Notes under the pieces: model-generated
Databases searched by the model: none
Told to the model about the DNA's origin: nothing
The model's input: only the letters and a program-made list of their open reading frames with translations
NCBI RefSeq assembly: GCF_030704535.1
Contig: NC_081822.1
Location: forward strand, 4,207,001-4,271,000
Source: Vitis vinifera
Lineage: Eukaryota; Streptophyta; Magnoliopsida; Vitales; Vitaceae
Direction of reading: 5' to 3'
Length of the DNA stretch: 64,000 nucleotides
Made by a program: the position numbers and the translations under genes
In this document: one piece after another, positions 24,701 through 35,869 of the stretch
Layout: each line of letters opens with the position of its first letter
How positions within the stretch are numbered: the first letter of the stretch is position 1

Positions 24701-27700
24701 TCATACCATTTCTGACCTGAACGGTTGTCCTGCTTTTAAGATAATCCCATCCTTTCATAATGGTTTTCCATAAGCTTACCCCAAAAGATCATCTCACCTC
24801 AAGTAAAGATTCTATAAAATAAAAGTTAAATACATGTTCATCAAAATCAAGTGATGATGTAATTATGGCTTCATGAAATAGGATGCCTTCAGAGGGAGGG
24901 AGAAAAAAAATCTACCCATACAACCTCACCTTCCACTGTGGCAAAATTAGACATTCACTTTCATTTCACAACATTGCAACCGCTAAATTTTTAATGTTAA
25001 GGTAATTCATTTTGGTTCAAGATAACTGATGTCCTAAAAGGAACTTAAACCTAGAAAATATGTAGTGCCAAGAAAACTAAAGATTTTATAGTAATAGACC
25101 TGGTCAATCAAATCTGGATTTGACATCGCCCAACCTTTCTTCCGGTATGCTTCACGAACTTCTTCACAGTTATTACAACAATCATCATCTGACTGCAAAA
25201 TAACGAAGGGAAAATGGAATACAAGTCATCAATATAGGTGCAGAAAAAAAGGTCTTTGGTTAAAATGGTTGCATTTTACAAGAAACTTCATCAGCAAAGG
25301 ATGACTTATCCACCATGGAACCCAGGTAGTTCTAAGTAAATTATTTATTATTAAAAAACAGAGTAATAATCATCAGTTACAGTAGATTGGTAATAGGCAT
25401 TTTTGCCCCTTTTTGACCCTATCATCACACTTTAATTATGAGCTAACTATTGCCTCCAACCCATGGAACTACTTTGTTCATAAGAGAAAAAAAAATTGAG
25501 CAAACCCTACAACATCTTGTAGTGTCTACTAAAACACCATTAATTTAAGACCAAACATAAAATAAAAAGAAATATAGCATTACAGCCAGAGGAACATGCT
25601 AGATATAAGATACACAATTAACATGCAATGGGGTACTAAATGCATGCACTTTGTTACATAGTAAACAAGAGTACTTCTAGAAATACATAGGCTGCAATAA
25701 AAACCAAGCTACTTGAATTTAGCTTGCGATTTACTCAATTAGAAGCTTGCTTGAGATCATTAATAAGCAAATCAGCCAAGTTCAACCCTAGTTTAGAGAT
25801 CATTAACTTTTTGAGACAAGTGCAAGCAGTGTGCTACTTGGCTTGACTTGTAAATAGCACTAACATTCCAAGATGAACTGATCTCTTGAGATCGTTCTTT
25901 AGATAAATAATCCAAGCTCAATCCTATAATGAAGCTCATAAATTTTGAGAGACATGCTCAAGCAAGTTGGCAAGGATGGGCACGGTTGACTGAATGAAAG
26001 CTATCCAGTTCAATGTTTCCCAAGTCAGTGGACTACATATTGCACATACAGATTTTAATATTATTTCTTAGGTAAATATCGACATAAGGGCTCCATACCG
26101 CTTCTGCACCATAACATGACCCACAATACGTTTCGTTATGCTCAAGCCTGCCTCCATGTTTCTGTAAAGGCTTTTCAATCTGTCATGCAGGAAAAAAGGT
26201 AATCAGAAAAATGAAAGATTAAAAATAAAAATATACAACATATAGAGAAAGGTAGAGTTTCTTGGATCCATTCATAAGTAAATAGCATGTTCAGCATAAT
26301 TATCTGCAACATCAGAATAAATGAAAAGAATCATTTGAATAGTAGATTCCGTTGCATAGTTGTTAACTCATAAAACATATCGTATATCGTTTTTTTTTTT
26401 TTTTTCTATATCATGTATCATAAATTCTTTTATATGGTAAAAAAAAAAATACATATATATCCATACATGTGCATATATCTTGGAAGCATGAAATATATAT
26501 TTAATTTCATAAAAGATAATAGGATCTAAAGAGTTAAACTATATCATATCATATGAAAATATTGAATGCCAGAGTTTTGAAAAGTTCAATTTAATAAAAT
26601 ATGAGTTTAATGTATAGTTTCATCACAAAATCCACAAAAATAAACCTTCAAAATTTTATATTTGATTTTTATTTCAAAAGTCCAGTCATTTGTATGTCTT
26701 AGATGTATTGTTTATAGATATTAGATACAGATATATCATCTCCAAACTTCCAACTTTTCATGATTGTCATCTTTCCTTCCCTAGTGAAAAAAGAAATAAA
26801 AGAAAACTAACATATTAAGCTTGTTTTTATTCACCAATTACTATCATTTTTAATGTCAACATTCAAACTATTTAAATGAAAATTTTCTAATATTTCATTG
26901 TAAAAATAAATTTACTTAACTTCTAATGTAACATAGTTTTAAAAAGTGCAAAGCGCAAGACGAAGGCTTTAGTGAAGTGAGGCACTGGCTTTAGTGAAGC
27001 AGGGCGCATATGCATATATATACCCCTTGGTATTTTTCTCTGTTTTTCAATTTAATATCTATTTATTTGCCCTAAATAGAGAAATGTGTTCAGGACAAAT
27101 AAATAGATATTAAATTGAAAAACAAAGAAAATACCAAGGGGTCATCAAAGAAATTGAGAAAGCTCAAAAAGCCCAAAAAGGTACGTTGGGACCATCAAGG
27201 AAATTAAGAAAGCTTAGAAAGCCTCTTCTTCTTCTTCTTCTTCTTTGCAGTTCTCTTCAACCTTCCAGTGCAGCCCAGATTAGGGCTTTAGAGGACAAGA
27301 AGGGAGAAAAAAAATTGGAAGAAGTGTACCTCTGTGGAGATTTGCACTTGGTCAAAGGCGAGCACTTTGCACACTTAAGCAATGCCTTCTTCAACAGGCT
27401 GCGCCTAGAGTAAGATGAGGCGTCGAAGCTTCACATTGCGCCACCTTGTGCCTAGGCCTACCTAAACCGTTCCTTTTAAAACTATGGACTATGGCTTTTC
27501 TAGTAGGATTATTTTACCTTCACCTCTCTCTCTCTCTTTTATGACCAATTTTTAACCTTCCTATATATTTGAACAAGTAATATTATAATTCATTTAACAA
27601 AAAAAAAATTTGAATTTGATTTTTCTTAAAAATTATTAAAAATAGTTGAAAGAGTATGTATCATTGTATTGCATATTGTATCATTTTTTATTTTTTTTTT

Positions 27701-30700
27701 ATAGGTAAAGAAAGATCTATTGAAAAGAGACGCCAAAAGAGTGACTCAAGGTATACAATATCTATACACCCACCGCCAAAATGTATTGCATATTGTATCA
27801 TGCATCATATATGTATCATAAGATAACTTTTAAAAAAAGATATGAATTGTGATACATATCACATCATTATATTATATTCTGTATCACAAGTTTTTAATAA
27901 CTATGTTCAATTGGCTTAAAAGGAGGAAGATTTATCACTCAACGTCAATGGTTCAATGACACCCTAATCATAAACAACGCTCCATTCAATAAAATCTGGA
28001 CTTGCTAGAATCCAAATACCTCTGCTTTTCTGTCCTCAGTGCAGTCTTAAGTTTAGAATCCCCTTTTGATTTTGCGGATGCTGCAAAAACACATTTCTTA
28101 TGTGGAGAGACTAAACTTTTTTTTTTTTTTGATGGATCAAAAAGGAGTATATTAAATAGAGAAACGCTAAAAGAGTGCCCCAATATATACAAGAAGTATA
28201 TATAGGAGCCTAAAATTGCCACAAAAAAAGGGGGAACAACAAAAAACAGCACCCCCTCAACCAGAGACTAAACTTCCTACACCATTGATAATACTCTGAG
28301 TTGCTTTGAGGGTGTCATGTCATCAAGACGTAGGACTCAAGTTGATCCATAGATATATATGAAAAATGTTTGTCCCAAAGATGAACTTCAAGAAATATCT
28401 TATTACTAACCTTAGGAGAACCAATCCCATCCTGCCTTGCTTCTATAACACTGCCATGGGCATCTATTCTTTTCTTGATTATGTCATGTCTCTGCAAATA
28501 AAAGGCATGAAAATAAATGTCACTCAACAGAACAAGGAACAAAAATATAAGGTCAAAAGTGATAAGCACCACATTACATGCACACAGAACTGAATACAGT
28601 CAAGTTCAGAAGTAATGTGCGCTACACCAGTGCACATAGCTGGTATCACTGCGGAAAATTTCAATAACTGTGCTGTGGGTAACTTCTTAAATTCCCCTTA
28701 TTCTTGATGTGTTAACTTCTAAAATAGTGTTTGACTGCAGCATTATACTGTTCCCCACCAGGACAGGAATAAAAGTAGAAATGTGTTTGTCTAGCACAGT
28801 CTTAAGTGGGAAAACAGGCTAGCGTATTCCAGCAGAGGGCTAAAAAGGCAAGCATCCCACCATCGGCATGATCTTCCAATTTTTATTTTTATTTTTATTT
28901 TAATTTTTCTTTCTTGCTTTCTTCCCTTTTTTTTCTTCAAAAAGCATCATTTCCCCAAATTCTCTCCTCAGTTTCTCACCTTGTCTTCCACACCTAAACT
29001 ATTACAAAAAAGGGGGAAAAAAATTAAAATCCAACAGACCATGTTAGTTGGAAGGAAAAAAAACCTTCCCTCATTAATCTGGGACTACGATAACCCAAAA
29101 TAATCATAGAAGGGAAACCTCAAGCTGGCTTTCCAGTGCATTAGCTGCTCCCCAAACAAAGACATGCATATTTCTTAAATCACAATATAATTTCTACCTT
29201 GTTATTAAGTTGCATAGTATGAATTCCTTCCCATCAATGGCTGGAGGGAGTGTTAAGCTATCATATTGTGTTAAACATATATTGTAGTAAACCCACTGCC
29301 ATTGTATATTTGTGTTATTTTTGTACAGCCCCAAAAGTTCAAGAAGTAAGAAGAACTACATGGCAAGATTAGACAATGATAACCAAGTTTGATGCAAGCT
29401 TTCAACAGGGTGGCTAGGATGCCTGCTTATACTTGTGAAGTTGCAGACAGTGCTTTCACAAGTGCAAAGAAAAAACATAAATACGCAGAATACATCCATC
29501 AAAACATGAAGTGCAAAAAATGCTACCCACACTTGTCAGTTACTTCCTTTTCTAGACACTCTACTAGCTTGGTTGCATGGTCCATTTATTTATGCTAGAG
29601 GTTTAAAGAAGGTTAAGCTTCCTCTCACCCCCACCACCCCCTGCCACCAGCCCCTTTTTGGGTTGGGAGGGGGGAACGCTCTACATTAAGAGTTATGCAT
29701 GTGTGCACGCATGGATGAGCAAAATTTTATGGCAACAGGTCACTAAAAATTGCTATTTTAAGAAAAACATAATCAACAGCAAGATGTGGACCATGTGGTC
29801 CTTGAAACACATACCACATCAAGATGTTGCTCTCCACTTATATCCATGGCATCAAGACTGAGTATGGAACATGGAAGGGCAGGAAAAGTGACATCAAACT
29901 GCACTTTCAAACATAAAAAGCACATGGATCAATCAAGCGGATAATTGAGGTAAATCATGAAACAATCACGTTACTGATTATAAAATATGAAACCACCAAT
30001 AAATATAATAAGTTGTCAAGGACAAACATTATAGCTGGCTAGCAAAGCCACAAATATCCTGAAGTTTCATGAAATAGACATTCACAAAGCCATCAAAGAA
30101 CCCATAACCAAGAAACTAACAATAAAAGCAAAAAATTCAAAATTCAGAATCAGGAGCTCGCAAGAACTGTTAAACCTTAATGAGGGTTGTAGAATGTTGT
30201 AGAAATTTAATGCAAAATTATAGGATAAAAGAGGGAATGAAAAATCTTAAAAGCTTCCAGTGATTGAGAAGCTATTTGCTGTTCTTTTACAGAAAAAGAG
30301 TATGATATTACATTGATACGTAGTGTTTCTCCTCTTGAAGTATCTACAACAAGCTTTGTTTCTGTTACAGCATGGAGATATAACCCTGGAACCAAGTGAA
30401 AGGACAAAAGTCAATGTATAAGAATACAATAAATGATTAAAGGGACAGGGGGCAAAGCAAGTTGATTAACAGTATTCACAAAGCAAGGAACACAGAGAAA
30501 AAACTAATGCCAATTAAATCTGTAAAGCTGTAAAGCTACTGCAAAGGCACAGGATTTAAATCTGAAAGCCGTACATTCCAAATAATAGGTCAGTTTCTAC
30601 AAGCATATAACAACATAAGTGATATAAATGCAGAAATAGGTCTAAGCTATTAGTACCGAGGTTTATCACTTAAATCCATGCATGTTAGCATGATTTCTGA

Positions 30701-33700
30701 TGAGCAAAGGAATGAAGGAATCATATGGTTCAGTTGGCCCCATCCAGTGATGGCAGTGAATCCTTTCCAGTAGGGGCAAAGATCAATGTCAGTTTAGCAA
30801 CTGCAAAGACAAACTTCCTTTGAAACATGAGGGTACTTGTGCGGTTGTAAATGTGAACAGATCAGTTTATCATTAAGCCTCCAATATATCAATCCCATAG
30901 GGGAGGATCCCATGCCAGCCCTTTCAGATATCTAACTGGATTAAAAATTAATATATATATTAAAAAAAGAACCACCACCAAGACATCAAAGAGAAATAAG
31001 GGCTGAAACATTCCATTAAAAATCATAATCAAGTCCAGCTTTTAACAGACAAAATTACCCTCTTTCAGTCACCAAAGTTTAGCACTTCATCAATATATGC
31101 ATTGCAATAATAGCATCCAACCATGTTACTCATGTCTTTGAGCCTAATCCAACTGTTCCAAACTAAAACTCAAGAGGGCATGATAATCGAGTTTCAAAGC
31201 AACAGAGGATCAAAAGATGCCTCACATTCTCAGCATCACCTTTGCACATGATATGATTATTTGAGATAGATCATCCATCTCATGAAAATTAGAAGCTTCA
31301 TGGCAAAGACATGATCAAGAGTTGCTGGAGAGAGAGAGAGAGAGGGAGAGAGGGAATTCAAGCAGCTCTATCTGTGCAAAGGCACTCATGATCTACTTTT
31401 CGAATATTTAAAAGAATGATGAAACAAAACCAATTTCCCAAGTAAATCTATACTCCCACTTCAATCTAGAGAGCTTTTCTTCTACATGTTAGAGCAAAAG
31501 CTCATTTGAATCACTATAAGTGTTGGAGAAAAGATGACGGAAAAGAAAAAGGGGAAGGAAAGATAAAATGAAGGAAACCAAGTAAATAAACAAATTTGAA
31601 TGTAATACATTTTTTTCCAATCATTCTCCAATTGTTTTTTCCACTTTTTTATATAAAAAATGAAGAATTTGAAAATGTATAAGCTTCTAAATAATTTTCA
31701 TTATATTTTATTTTCCTTCGTATTGTTCATTCTAAATCATATAAGAGAATTTCTTCCAATTTTTTTCTCCTTTTCCTTGAAGATGTATTTATTTGTTAAT
31801 AATTTTCACCGCATTTCATTTTCCTTTTGTATTTCTACAGTAAACTAAACAAGAGCTAGGGCTAGTTTGGAAACTGTTCTTGAAAGTGGATTTCTAACTA
31901 AAAAACATGTTTGACATTTTTTTTTCTTTCTAGAAACAGTTTTTTTAAAAAAAAATTTGAAAATAGGTTGTTTTTTATAACAATTTTAAAACTGTTTTCT
32001 ACATTTAAGTTCCCAAGTAGAATTTTATTCTTGAAAACAATTGAAAATTGTTCTTAAAAACTATTTTTTGAGGTTTGTTTTAAAAACTTTGTCAAACGGG
32101 CTCTAAGATTTCTTCCCTTTTTTCTTTCCATTTCTGAGTACTTTCCAAGATAGAGCACAAAAAATTAACATTCCAATCCACCAGATTTCCTTCAATGACA
32201 GAACTCACATCATTCAACTTAGAAGGCAACAAATAGTCATTCAGAGTCACACTATTGACTGTATGCACAAGAGTGCATCACATCCTCCAAAAACCTTGCT
32301 CTGCATCCACTGCTTATAAGAAGCTTACACCTCTCTTTAAAGGTATAATAACCAGTATCTTTTCATAAAGCCACATCCTTATGAACCTGACCAAGGGAGT
32401 CCCATCTGAGGGTATTTTTTAGCATCATTCCCGTTTAAAAGGTCTTTCATTTCTTAAAGTATCCCATCCCCTTTTAAGCCACTTACCATAACAAAGTCTC
32501 ACTCAACCAAATGGGTGCCCTCAAAGCACCACCTCTACTTCATGCACAAACTCCAGCCCGCCCTTATGAAGATATTTAAACTCACCATGCTCTCCATCTT
32601 TCAAAAGAATATTTCCTGACCTTTTCTCGAATTTCCACCAAGTGACTTTGGAATTGAAACCAGCCACGGGAAGCAAGAATATAGGATCAATAGAGAATCT
32701 GAGCAAGAATGAGTTAACCTTAATGAGATTCCCTCTTAACCAACAGAAACTCGTATCTTTCTACCACCAAATCCCAAAGAGGACCACTTAAAAGGCAAGT
32801 CCAAGGGAAGACTCAAATAGGGTGATGGTAATGAAGCCACTTTACAGCCAAATTCAGCAGGATTAAAGACTGGACAATTCATGACATTTCTCTTTTCTCT
32901 GAATTAATAAGGCCTCTATTGCTCTCCAGTATCTTCTTCTTCCTTTTTTTTCTTTTTTCCTTTTTTTTCTTTGTTAGGCATACTTATGAATGTCTACTCT
33001 GATTATGTTTCGTAGATGGCCCTCCATGATTGACCTTCTCTATCAAATGGTAATGAGCCCACTTTACAGCCAAAATCAGCAGGATTAAAGACTGGACTAC
33101 TCACGACATTTCTCCTTTCTCTGAATTAATAAGATCTCTATTACTCTCCAGTATCTTCTTCTTCCTTTCTTTTTTATTTTTCTTTTTTTTTTTTTTTCTC
33201 ATCTTTTCATTTTTTCTTTTTTGGCAGGCATTCTTATGAATGTCTACTCTGTCTGTTATCTTCTTTACCCATTGGCCATGGAAAAAAAAAAAAGAATTCT
33301 TTTTATGTTATGGCCCTCTATGATTGAACTTCTAGATTTTGCTGATATTGTTGATCCCTAGAATTCAATTGTTATTTTGTTAGAATTCAGCACACACAAA
33401 TAATTTGACTGAGCAGACACACAAAGAAAATCCTGAAGTTGAAATACACATATCCTGAAATAGGGTAACAGCCCAACATGAACTTAAGATTACGCTTAAA
33501 TAAATTTGCTTCTGGAAGCCCAAGGCGCAAAGGTCTAAGATATAGTATAACTACAGTAGCTGTTTTTCAGTTTTTGTTCTAAGTAAATTACATCAAAAAC
33601 TCCTAAACATTTACAAACCAATTTTTAACCTAATATCAACCGCCAAAGTTAATATTACACCTAGACCCTTCCACTTTATCGGATAAAAATAAGCTGTACA

Positions 33701-34114
33701 AATCTACAACTAAGATAAACCAATTATACTACAACAAACATAATTCATAGCCTAATGGAAGCAACACCGCTCCCATTGGAACACACAGATCCAATAGAGA
33801 ATCAGTCATTACGAACAATGCTTGCACCAATTCTCAAATTGAAATAAATCAACCAATCCAGACAAGGATCAGACACCCATATAACAAAACAATAATTCCA
33901 GATCCAATAAGTTTCAAACAATAAAATCATTAAACCCTAAAATATATGCGTATCGAGGGAGAGAGTACAAACTGAGCTCGGAGATGAAGAGCAAGAGCAT
34001 AAAAATAGATGAGGCGAGGGTAATAACGCCACCGGAGAGTGTACGGCTGTAGAAATCCTCGTTGATCTTAGGGTAAGCATCCAAGTTCCGAAGCTTGTTG
34101 ATTATGTTGTCCAT
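18703..34114 (-). CDS. ERGIC3: ERV46/ERGIC3-type ER-Golgi cargo receptor, 13 exons
   Basis: Thirteen exons join in phase on the minus strand: 33973-34114, 30312-30385, 29815-29898, 28411-28491, 26099-26179, 25100-25192, 21857-22036, 21668-21735, 21476-21527, 19824-19877, 19636-19728, 19281-19347 and 18703-18794. They total 1161 nt, giving 386 residues, the length of Arabidopsis At1g22200 as I recall it. A short cytosolic N-terminus (MDNIINKLRNLDAYPKINED) precedes a first membrane segment at about 27-46. A long lumenal domain carries the ERV46-type cysteine cluster C146xxC149 … C159-C160xxC163. A second membrane segment (about 346-372) precedes a Lys-rich tail ending KKKIEIGKFS. Erv41-Erv46 proteins cycle in COPII/COPI vesicles and retrieve escaped ER residents. 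An upstream in-frame GTG is not an ATG, so the start at 34114 is clear. All introns show GT-AG borders. The gene is inflated to 15.4 kb by intronic retroelements. Confidence 0.93.
19878..21475 (-). other. ERV46-type intron 9 (1.6 kb)
   Basis: Non-coding between exon 10 (19824-19877) and exon 9 (21476-21527). On the plus strand it is A-rich, that is, T-rich in the sense of the gene. I recognised no domain, tRNA or terminal repeat. A poly-pyrimidine run at about 20937-20955 resembles the tail signature of the retroposons in neighbouring introns, but no flanking duplication was found. Confidence 0.5.
23101..23478 (-). mobile_element. Short retroposon with 12-bp TSD in intron 6
   Basis: The direct repeat CAAGAGCAACAT flanks the insert at 23101-23112 and 23467-23478. 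The 354-bp insert (23113-23466) begins on the plus strand with a T/A run (TTTTTTATTTTTTATC), so it reads on the minus strand and ends in a poly-A-like tail. That is the structure of a LINE-mobilised sequence. Its body has no recognised coding domain and could be a LINE 3' end or a processed transcript. One caution: the TSD word also occurs in the duplicated copy at 22873, so it belongs to the host sequence, as expected. Confidence 0.55.
23560..23645 (+). pseudogene. Possible RNase H C-terminal fragment of a LINE (plus strand)
   Basis: A short plus-strand stretch reads DELAKRKTKQFVSF followed by VGDYAPP and a stop. This resembles the …ADELAK… end of the RNase H-like domain in plant LINE polyproteins. 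It is very short and isolated next to the minus-strand LINE remnant, so the assignment is weak. A chance ORF is possible. Confidence 0.25.
23790..24787 (-). mobile_element. 5'-truncated LINE remnant (zf-RVT part of ORF2)
   Basis: Minus-strand frames at 24447-24758 and 24047-24340 match the C-terminal part of plant L1-type ORF2. The first has KFWWDRWVGESSLKVAFPLL and AEVWDGGRNGGHWSL. The second has the reverse-transcriptase-associated zinc-binding pattern CSLCKDNEETTNHLLIHCD preceded by FLAWEAIWGKILTIDTL. The 3' part (about 23790-24046) contains the LINE-tail wording TATACCTCCCATTTACATTG. The two frames are separated by a frame break and end early, so the element is dead. It reads in the same direction as the host gene. 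Confidence 0.75.
26933..27485. mobile_element. Inverted-end repeat with GCGCAAG/AGGCG arms
   Basis: Ends are ATAGTTTTAAAAAG at 26933 and its inverse CTTTTAAAACTAT ending at 27485. Next inside come the GCGCAAGACGAAGGC / GCGCCACCTTGTGCC-type arms that recur in many plant genomes around the AGTTTTAAAA end. The interior holds the long hairpin 27022-27142 and a CTT microsatellite (about 27223-27245). No transposase coding. The small ORF 27186-27413 has no recognisable domain. Confidence 0.5.
27022..27142. repeat. Near-perfect 51-bp inverted repeat (hairpin)
   Basis: The left arm 27022-27073 (ACCCCTTGGTATTTTTCTCT …) and the right arm 27092-27142 (complement reads ACCCCTTGGTATTTTCTTTG …) pair over about 51 bp, with one gap and two mismatches. 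The loop is 18 nt. Either strand would form a long stable stem in RNA. It lies in intron 4 of the ERV46-type gene. Confidence 0.85.
27665..27801 (-). mobile_element. Short LINE-type tail with 20-bp TSD
   Basis: An exact 20-bp direct repeat beginning TGTATTGCATATTG lies at 27665-27684 and 27782-27801. The 97-bp insert between them begins on the plus strand with a T-rich run (TTTTTATTTTTTTTTT). It therefore reads on the minus strand with a poly-A tail. Its body resembles the 28119-28262 insert (…GACGCCAAAAGAGTG…), typical of the 3' end of plant LINEs. Confidence 0.75.
28106..28275 (-). mobile_element. 5'-truncated LINE tail with 13-bp TSD
   Basis: The direct repeat AGAGACTAAACTT occurs at 28106-28118 and 28263-28275. 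The 144-bp insert begins on the plus strand with a run of T, so it reads on the minus strand with a poly-A tail. The minus-strand wording TATATACTTCTTGTATATAT followed by GGGGCACTCTTTTAGCG is the usual 3' end of plant L1-like elements. It lies in intron 4, 5'-truncated and non-coding, in the same orientation as the host gene. Confidence 0.8.
31180..32830 (-). mobile_element. Degenerate LINE ORF2 remnant in intron 1
   Basis: Broken minus-strand frames show the end of a plant LINE ORF2. Around 32830-32521 there is REGNLIKVNSF-LLRFSIDPIF wording (compare the family's 'G.LI..NS.L..LPIYF' block). Around 32460 comes KRGWDTLRNERPFK, the counterpart of the GWDYLKSRTTVQV block in the 24 kb element. 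Around 31250-31186 comes MCKGDAENVRHLLILCC, a decayed zinc-binding motif. Several frameshifts and stops make it an old, inactive copy. Orientation is the same as the host gene. Confidence 0.5.
31855..32105. repeat. Foldback-like AT-rich repeat
   Basis: The segment starts with GGGCTAGTTTGGAAACTG and ends with GTCAAACGGGCTCT, whose complement (AGAGCCCGTTTGAC) resembles the start. The centre is built from AAAACAGTTTT/GAAAACAATT words. This layout is common for small plant MITEs ending in GGGC.NGTTTG. No target duplication was found. Confidence 0.35.
32828..33350. repeat. Tandem duplication (about 220 bp) in intron 1
   Basis: The words ACTTTACAGCCAAATTCAGC … ACTGGACAATTCATGACATT at about 32839 recur as ACTTTACAGCCAAAATCAGC … ACTGGACTACTCACGACATT at about 33058. 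They are followed in both copies by CTCTGAATTAATAAG, a T-rich low-complexity run and CTTATGAATGTCTACTCTG. The two copies are adjacent and diverged by a few percent plus microsatellite length. Confidence 0.8.
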
Positions 34115-34400
34115 GGCTACCACCGTAGACAGATTGTTGTTTGATCGTTCGATGGTATTAATCTAGTGCGATTTTAGTTATTAAAATTAAAAAGAAAAAG
34201 AAACGAAAAGAAAAGAAAATCTCATCAATTAAACGCCCCGCTGAATCAGAGCTGATTGGCTCCAAACGACGCGCTTAAGAAGGGAAAGGTATCGTATTTT
34301 CTTGCTTTTTTTTATTTTCTGTTTTCTCTCTTTCTCGTAAGAGAGATATAGAGGGAGGGAGGGAGAGAGAGAGAGAGAGAGAGAGGCGCGCCGTACAAAC
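34115..34400 (-). promoter_or_regulatory. 5' leader of the ERV46-type gene with CT-rich microsatellite
   Basis: Immediately upstream of the ATG at 34114 the minus strand is pyrimidine-rich. A (CT)n tract (GA on the plus strand, about 34363-34385) and CCCTCCCTC repeats lie some 230-270 bp before the start. CT-rich leaders and core promoters are common in constitutively expressed plant genes. No convincing TATA box is close by. Confidence 0.45.
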
Positions 34401-35860
34401 CTCCCTTTTCTTCCGCAGTATTTACGATCTACGATCTACCGTTCGGTATTACATGATTACTGTGTAGCAGCTCTTCATTTGCATTTTGGTCTTTTTGTTG
34501 TGTAGAAGCTTCTCTGCATTATAAATATTTCCTTATTTAGATTGGCCCAGATTTGTACGATGTAAATTCAACCTAAAAATAATTTTATGCTTGTCGGATT
34601 TTAGCCTTACAATTTAATTAAGAAATCAATTTTATAGCTAATATTAAATTATTGATACAAAAATATGCTTTATTGGATAATGGGTCTGCAGGCCCTAGAA
34701 AAAGAAAGTTTAGACTTTCATGGGCTAGGCTGAGCTTCAGTTGCTGACGAACCGGTTCGGCCCGGCCTATGTTTAAGTGGCTAACTCTACCCACTACTGT
34801 TTGTGCTAGGGCCCAATTCATAAAATTAGTGCTAAGAGGATTCATTTGTCCACAGCATTATTTGAGAGTGGAGTGGAAATGAGTAGAATATTGAATAGAA
34901 AATGTATCTTCAACAGGTGAAATTAATGCCTATAGGCTGCTGACATTGCAGGTCTGCCTGGGTTGATTAAATGCTCTTCAGTCTTCACGCTTGTAGTCTG
35001 GTACACCTTAGGCAATTCTGGAAATGGTTCATTTTCCGTATGAATTGAGTGGGCCTCCACATGCCTTTTGCCCAATTGCTCTTCTGAAAAGCCCAAAAGG
35101 TATGCTTGGGAACACCCAATTTGGTCTTCTTTTTTTTTTTTTGGTTCTTTTAAAAGCCTCGAGAGAATACCAAATTATAGGACAAATATGATGGTCCAAA
35201 GACGAATGATGATATCAGATTTTGTTACATCATGCATGACATTGAAGTTATCCATGGACACATCATTTGTTAAACGTCATTTTACATTTCCGTTTACAAG
35301 GAAAAAAAAAGAATATATAGAGTTTTTAATGCAGCAATGGAGCACCATTATTAATACTTTACGGGGGTGCACAATTGCAAGTCAACAACAATATGAGGGG
35401 CGGTACTGTTTTGAAATAAGTGTTGACATATGTGTCACATGCATGAAATAAAAAGCGTTACACAGTCGCGCCCTGTAGCCCACTTTATACAATTTATATA
35501 TATATATATATATAGGGAGAGAATAATATTACCTTATAACTGTTTTTTAATTTTGGTATAATAAAAGTTTATTTGAAAACTTAAAATATTTTAAAATTAT
35601 TATTAATATTTTTTAAATATATTTTAAAAATAATTTTCATATCTAGTAATTTATTTTTAATCATTTTATATGTTTGTATAATTATTTTTAAAAACAATCC
35701 TAAAAGAAATTGAAAACTATAGAAAAAACTAAAACATGTTATCTAAAAACACCTTATTTTCTGTTCTTAAAAATTAAAAATATTTTTTTGTCGTCAAACA
35801 TGTCTTATGTGTTTTTTATGTTGAAAAATAAAAATTGATCAACAAAACAGTTATCAAATA
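34401..35860. other. Intergenic, AT-rich; no gene recognised
   Basis: The only sizeable ORF (35068-35451, 127 codons) has no recognisable domain and runs through low-complexity DNA. A (TA)n microsatellite lies at about 35494-35513. The rest is T/A-rich sequence with stops in all frames. Confidence 0.5.
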
Positions 35861-35869
35861 AGTGTTATG

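Larger units (their letters stand above)
22807..24882. repeat. Tandem duplication in intron 6; second copy split by retroposons
   Basis: Copy 1 (about 22807-23010) runs from AATCCAATTCTGC through AGCAAGAGCAACATTTTCCC to CAAGTGATGATACAATTA and TTAATAAAATAGGA. Copy 2 starts at about 23032 with AATCCAAATTCAG and reaches the same CAAGAGCAACAT word at 23101. It is then interrupted, briefly resumes at 23467 with CAAGAGCAACATCTTCCCTA, and its end (CAAGTGATGATGTAATTATG) is found only at 24848-24882. Divergence between copies suggests an old duplication that later received the insertions listed separately. Confidence 0.65.
26355..27905. mobile_element. Nested inverted-repeat element cluster in intron 4
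   Basis: The outer ends read CATAGTTGTTAACTCATAAA at about 26355 and, in inverse, CATAGTTATTAAAAACTTGT ending at about 27905. Sub-terminal regions at both ends are rich in ATATCGTAT/GTATCAT words. I found no clear target duplication, so the outer borders are tentative. A second inverted-end repeat (26933-27485) and a LINE tail (27685-27781) sit inside. Confidence 0.4.

Noticed and set aside
34363..34385. (GA)n tract as a possible mobile-element end
   Set aside because: Simple microsatellite in the leader/promoter of the ERV46-type gene, with no inverted or direct flanks.
35068..35451. 127-codon plus-strand ORF
   Set aside because: Runs through a poly-T/poly-A stretch with no conserved pattern; considered chance.
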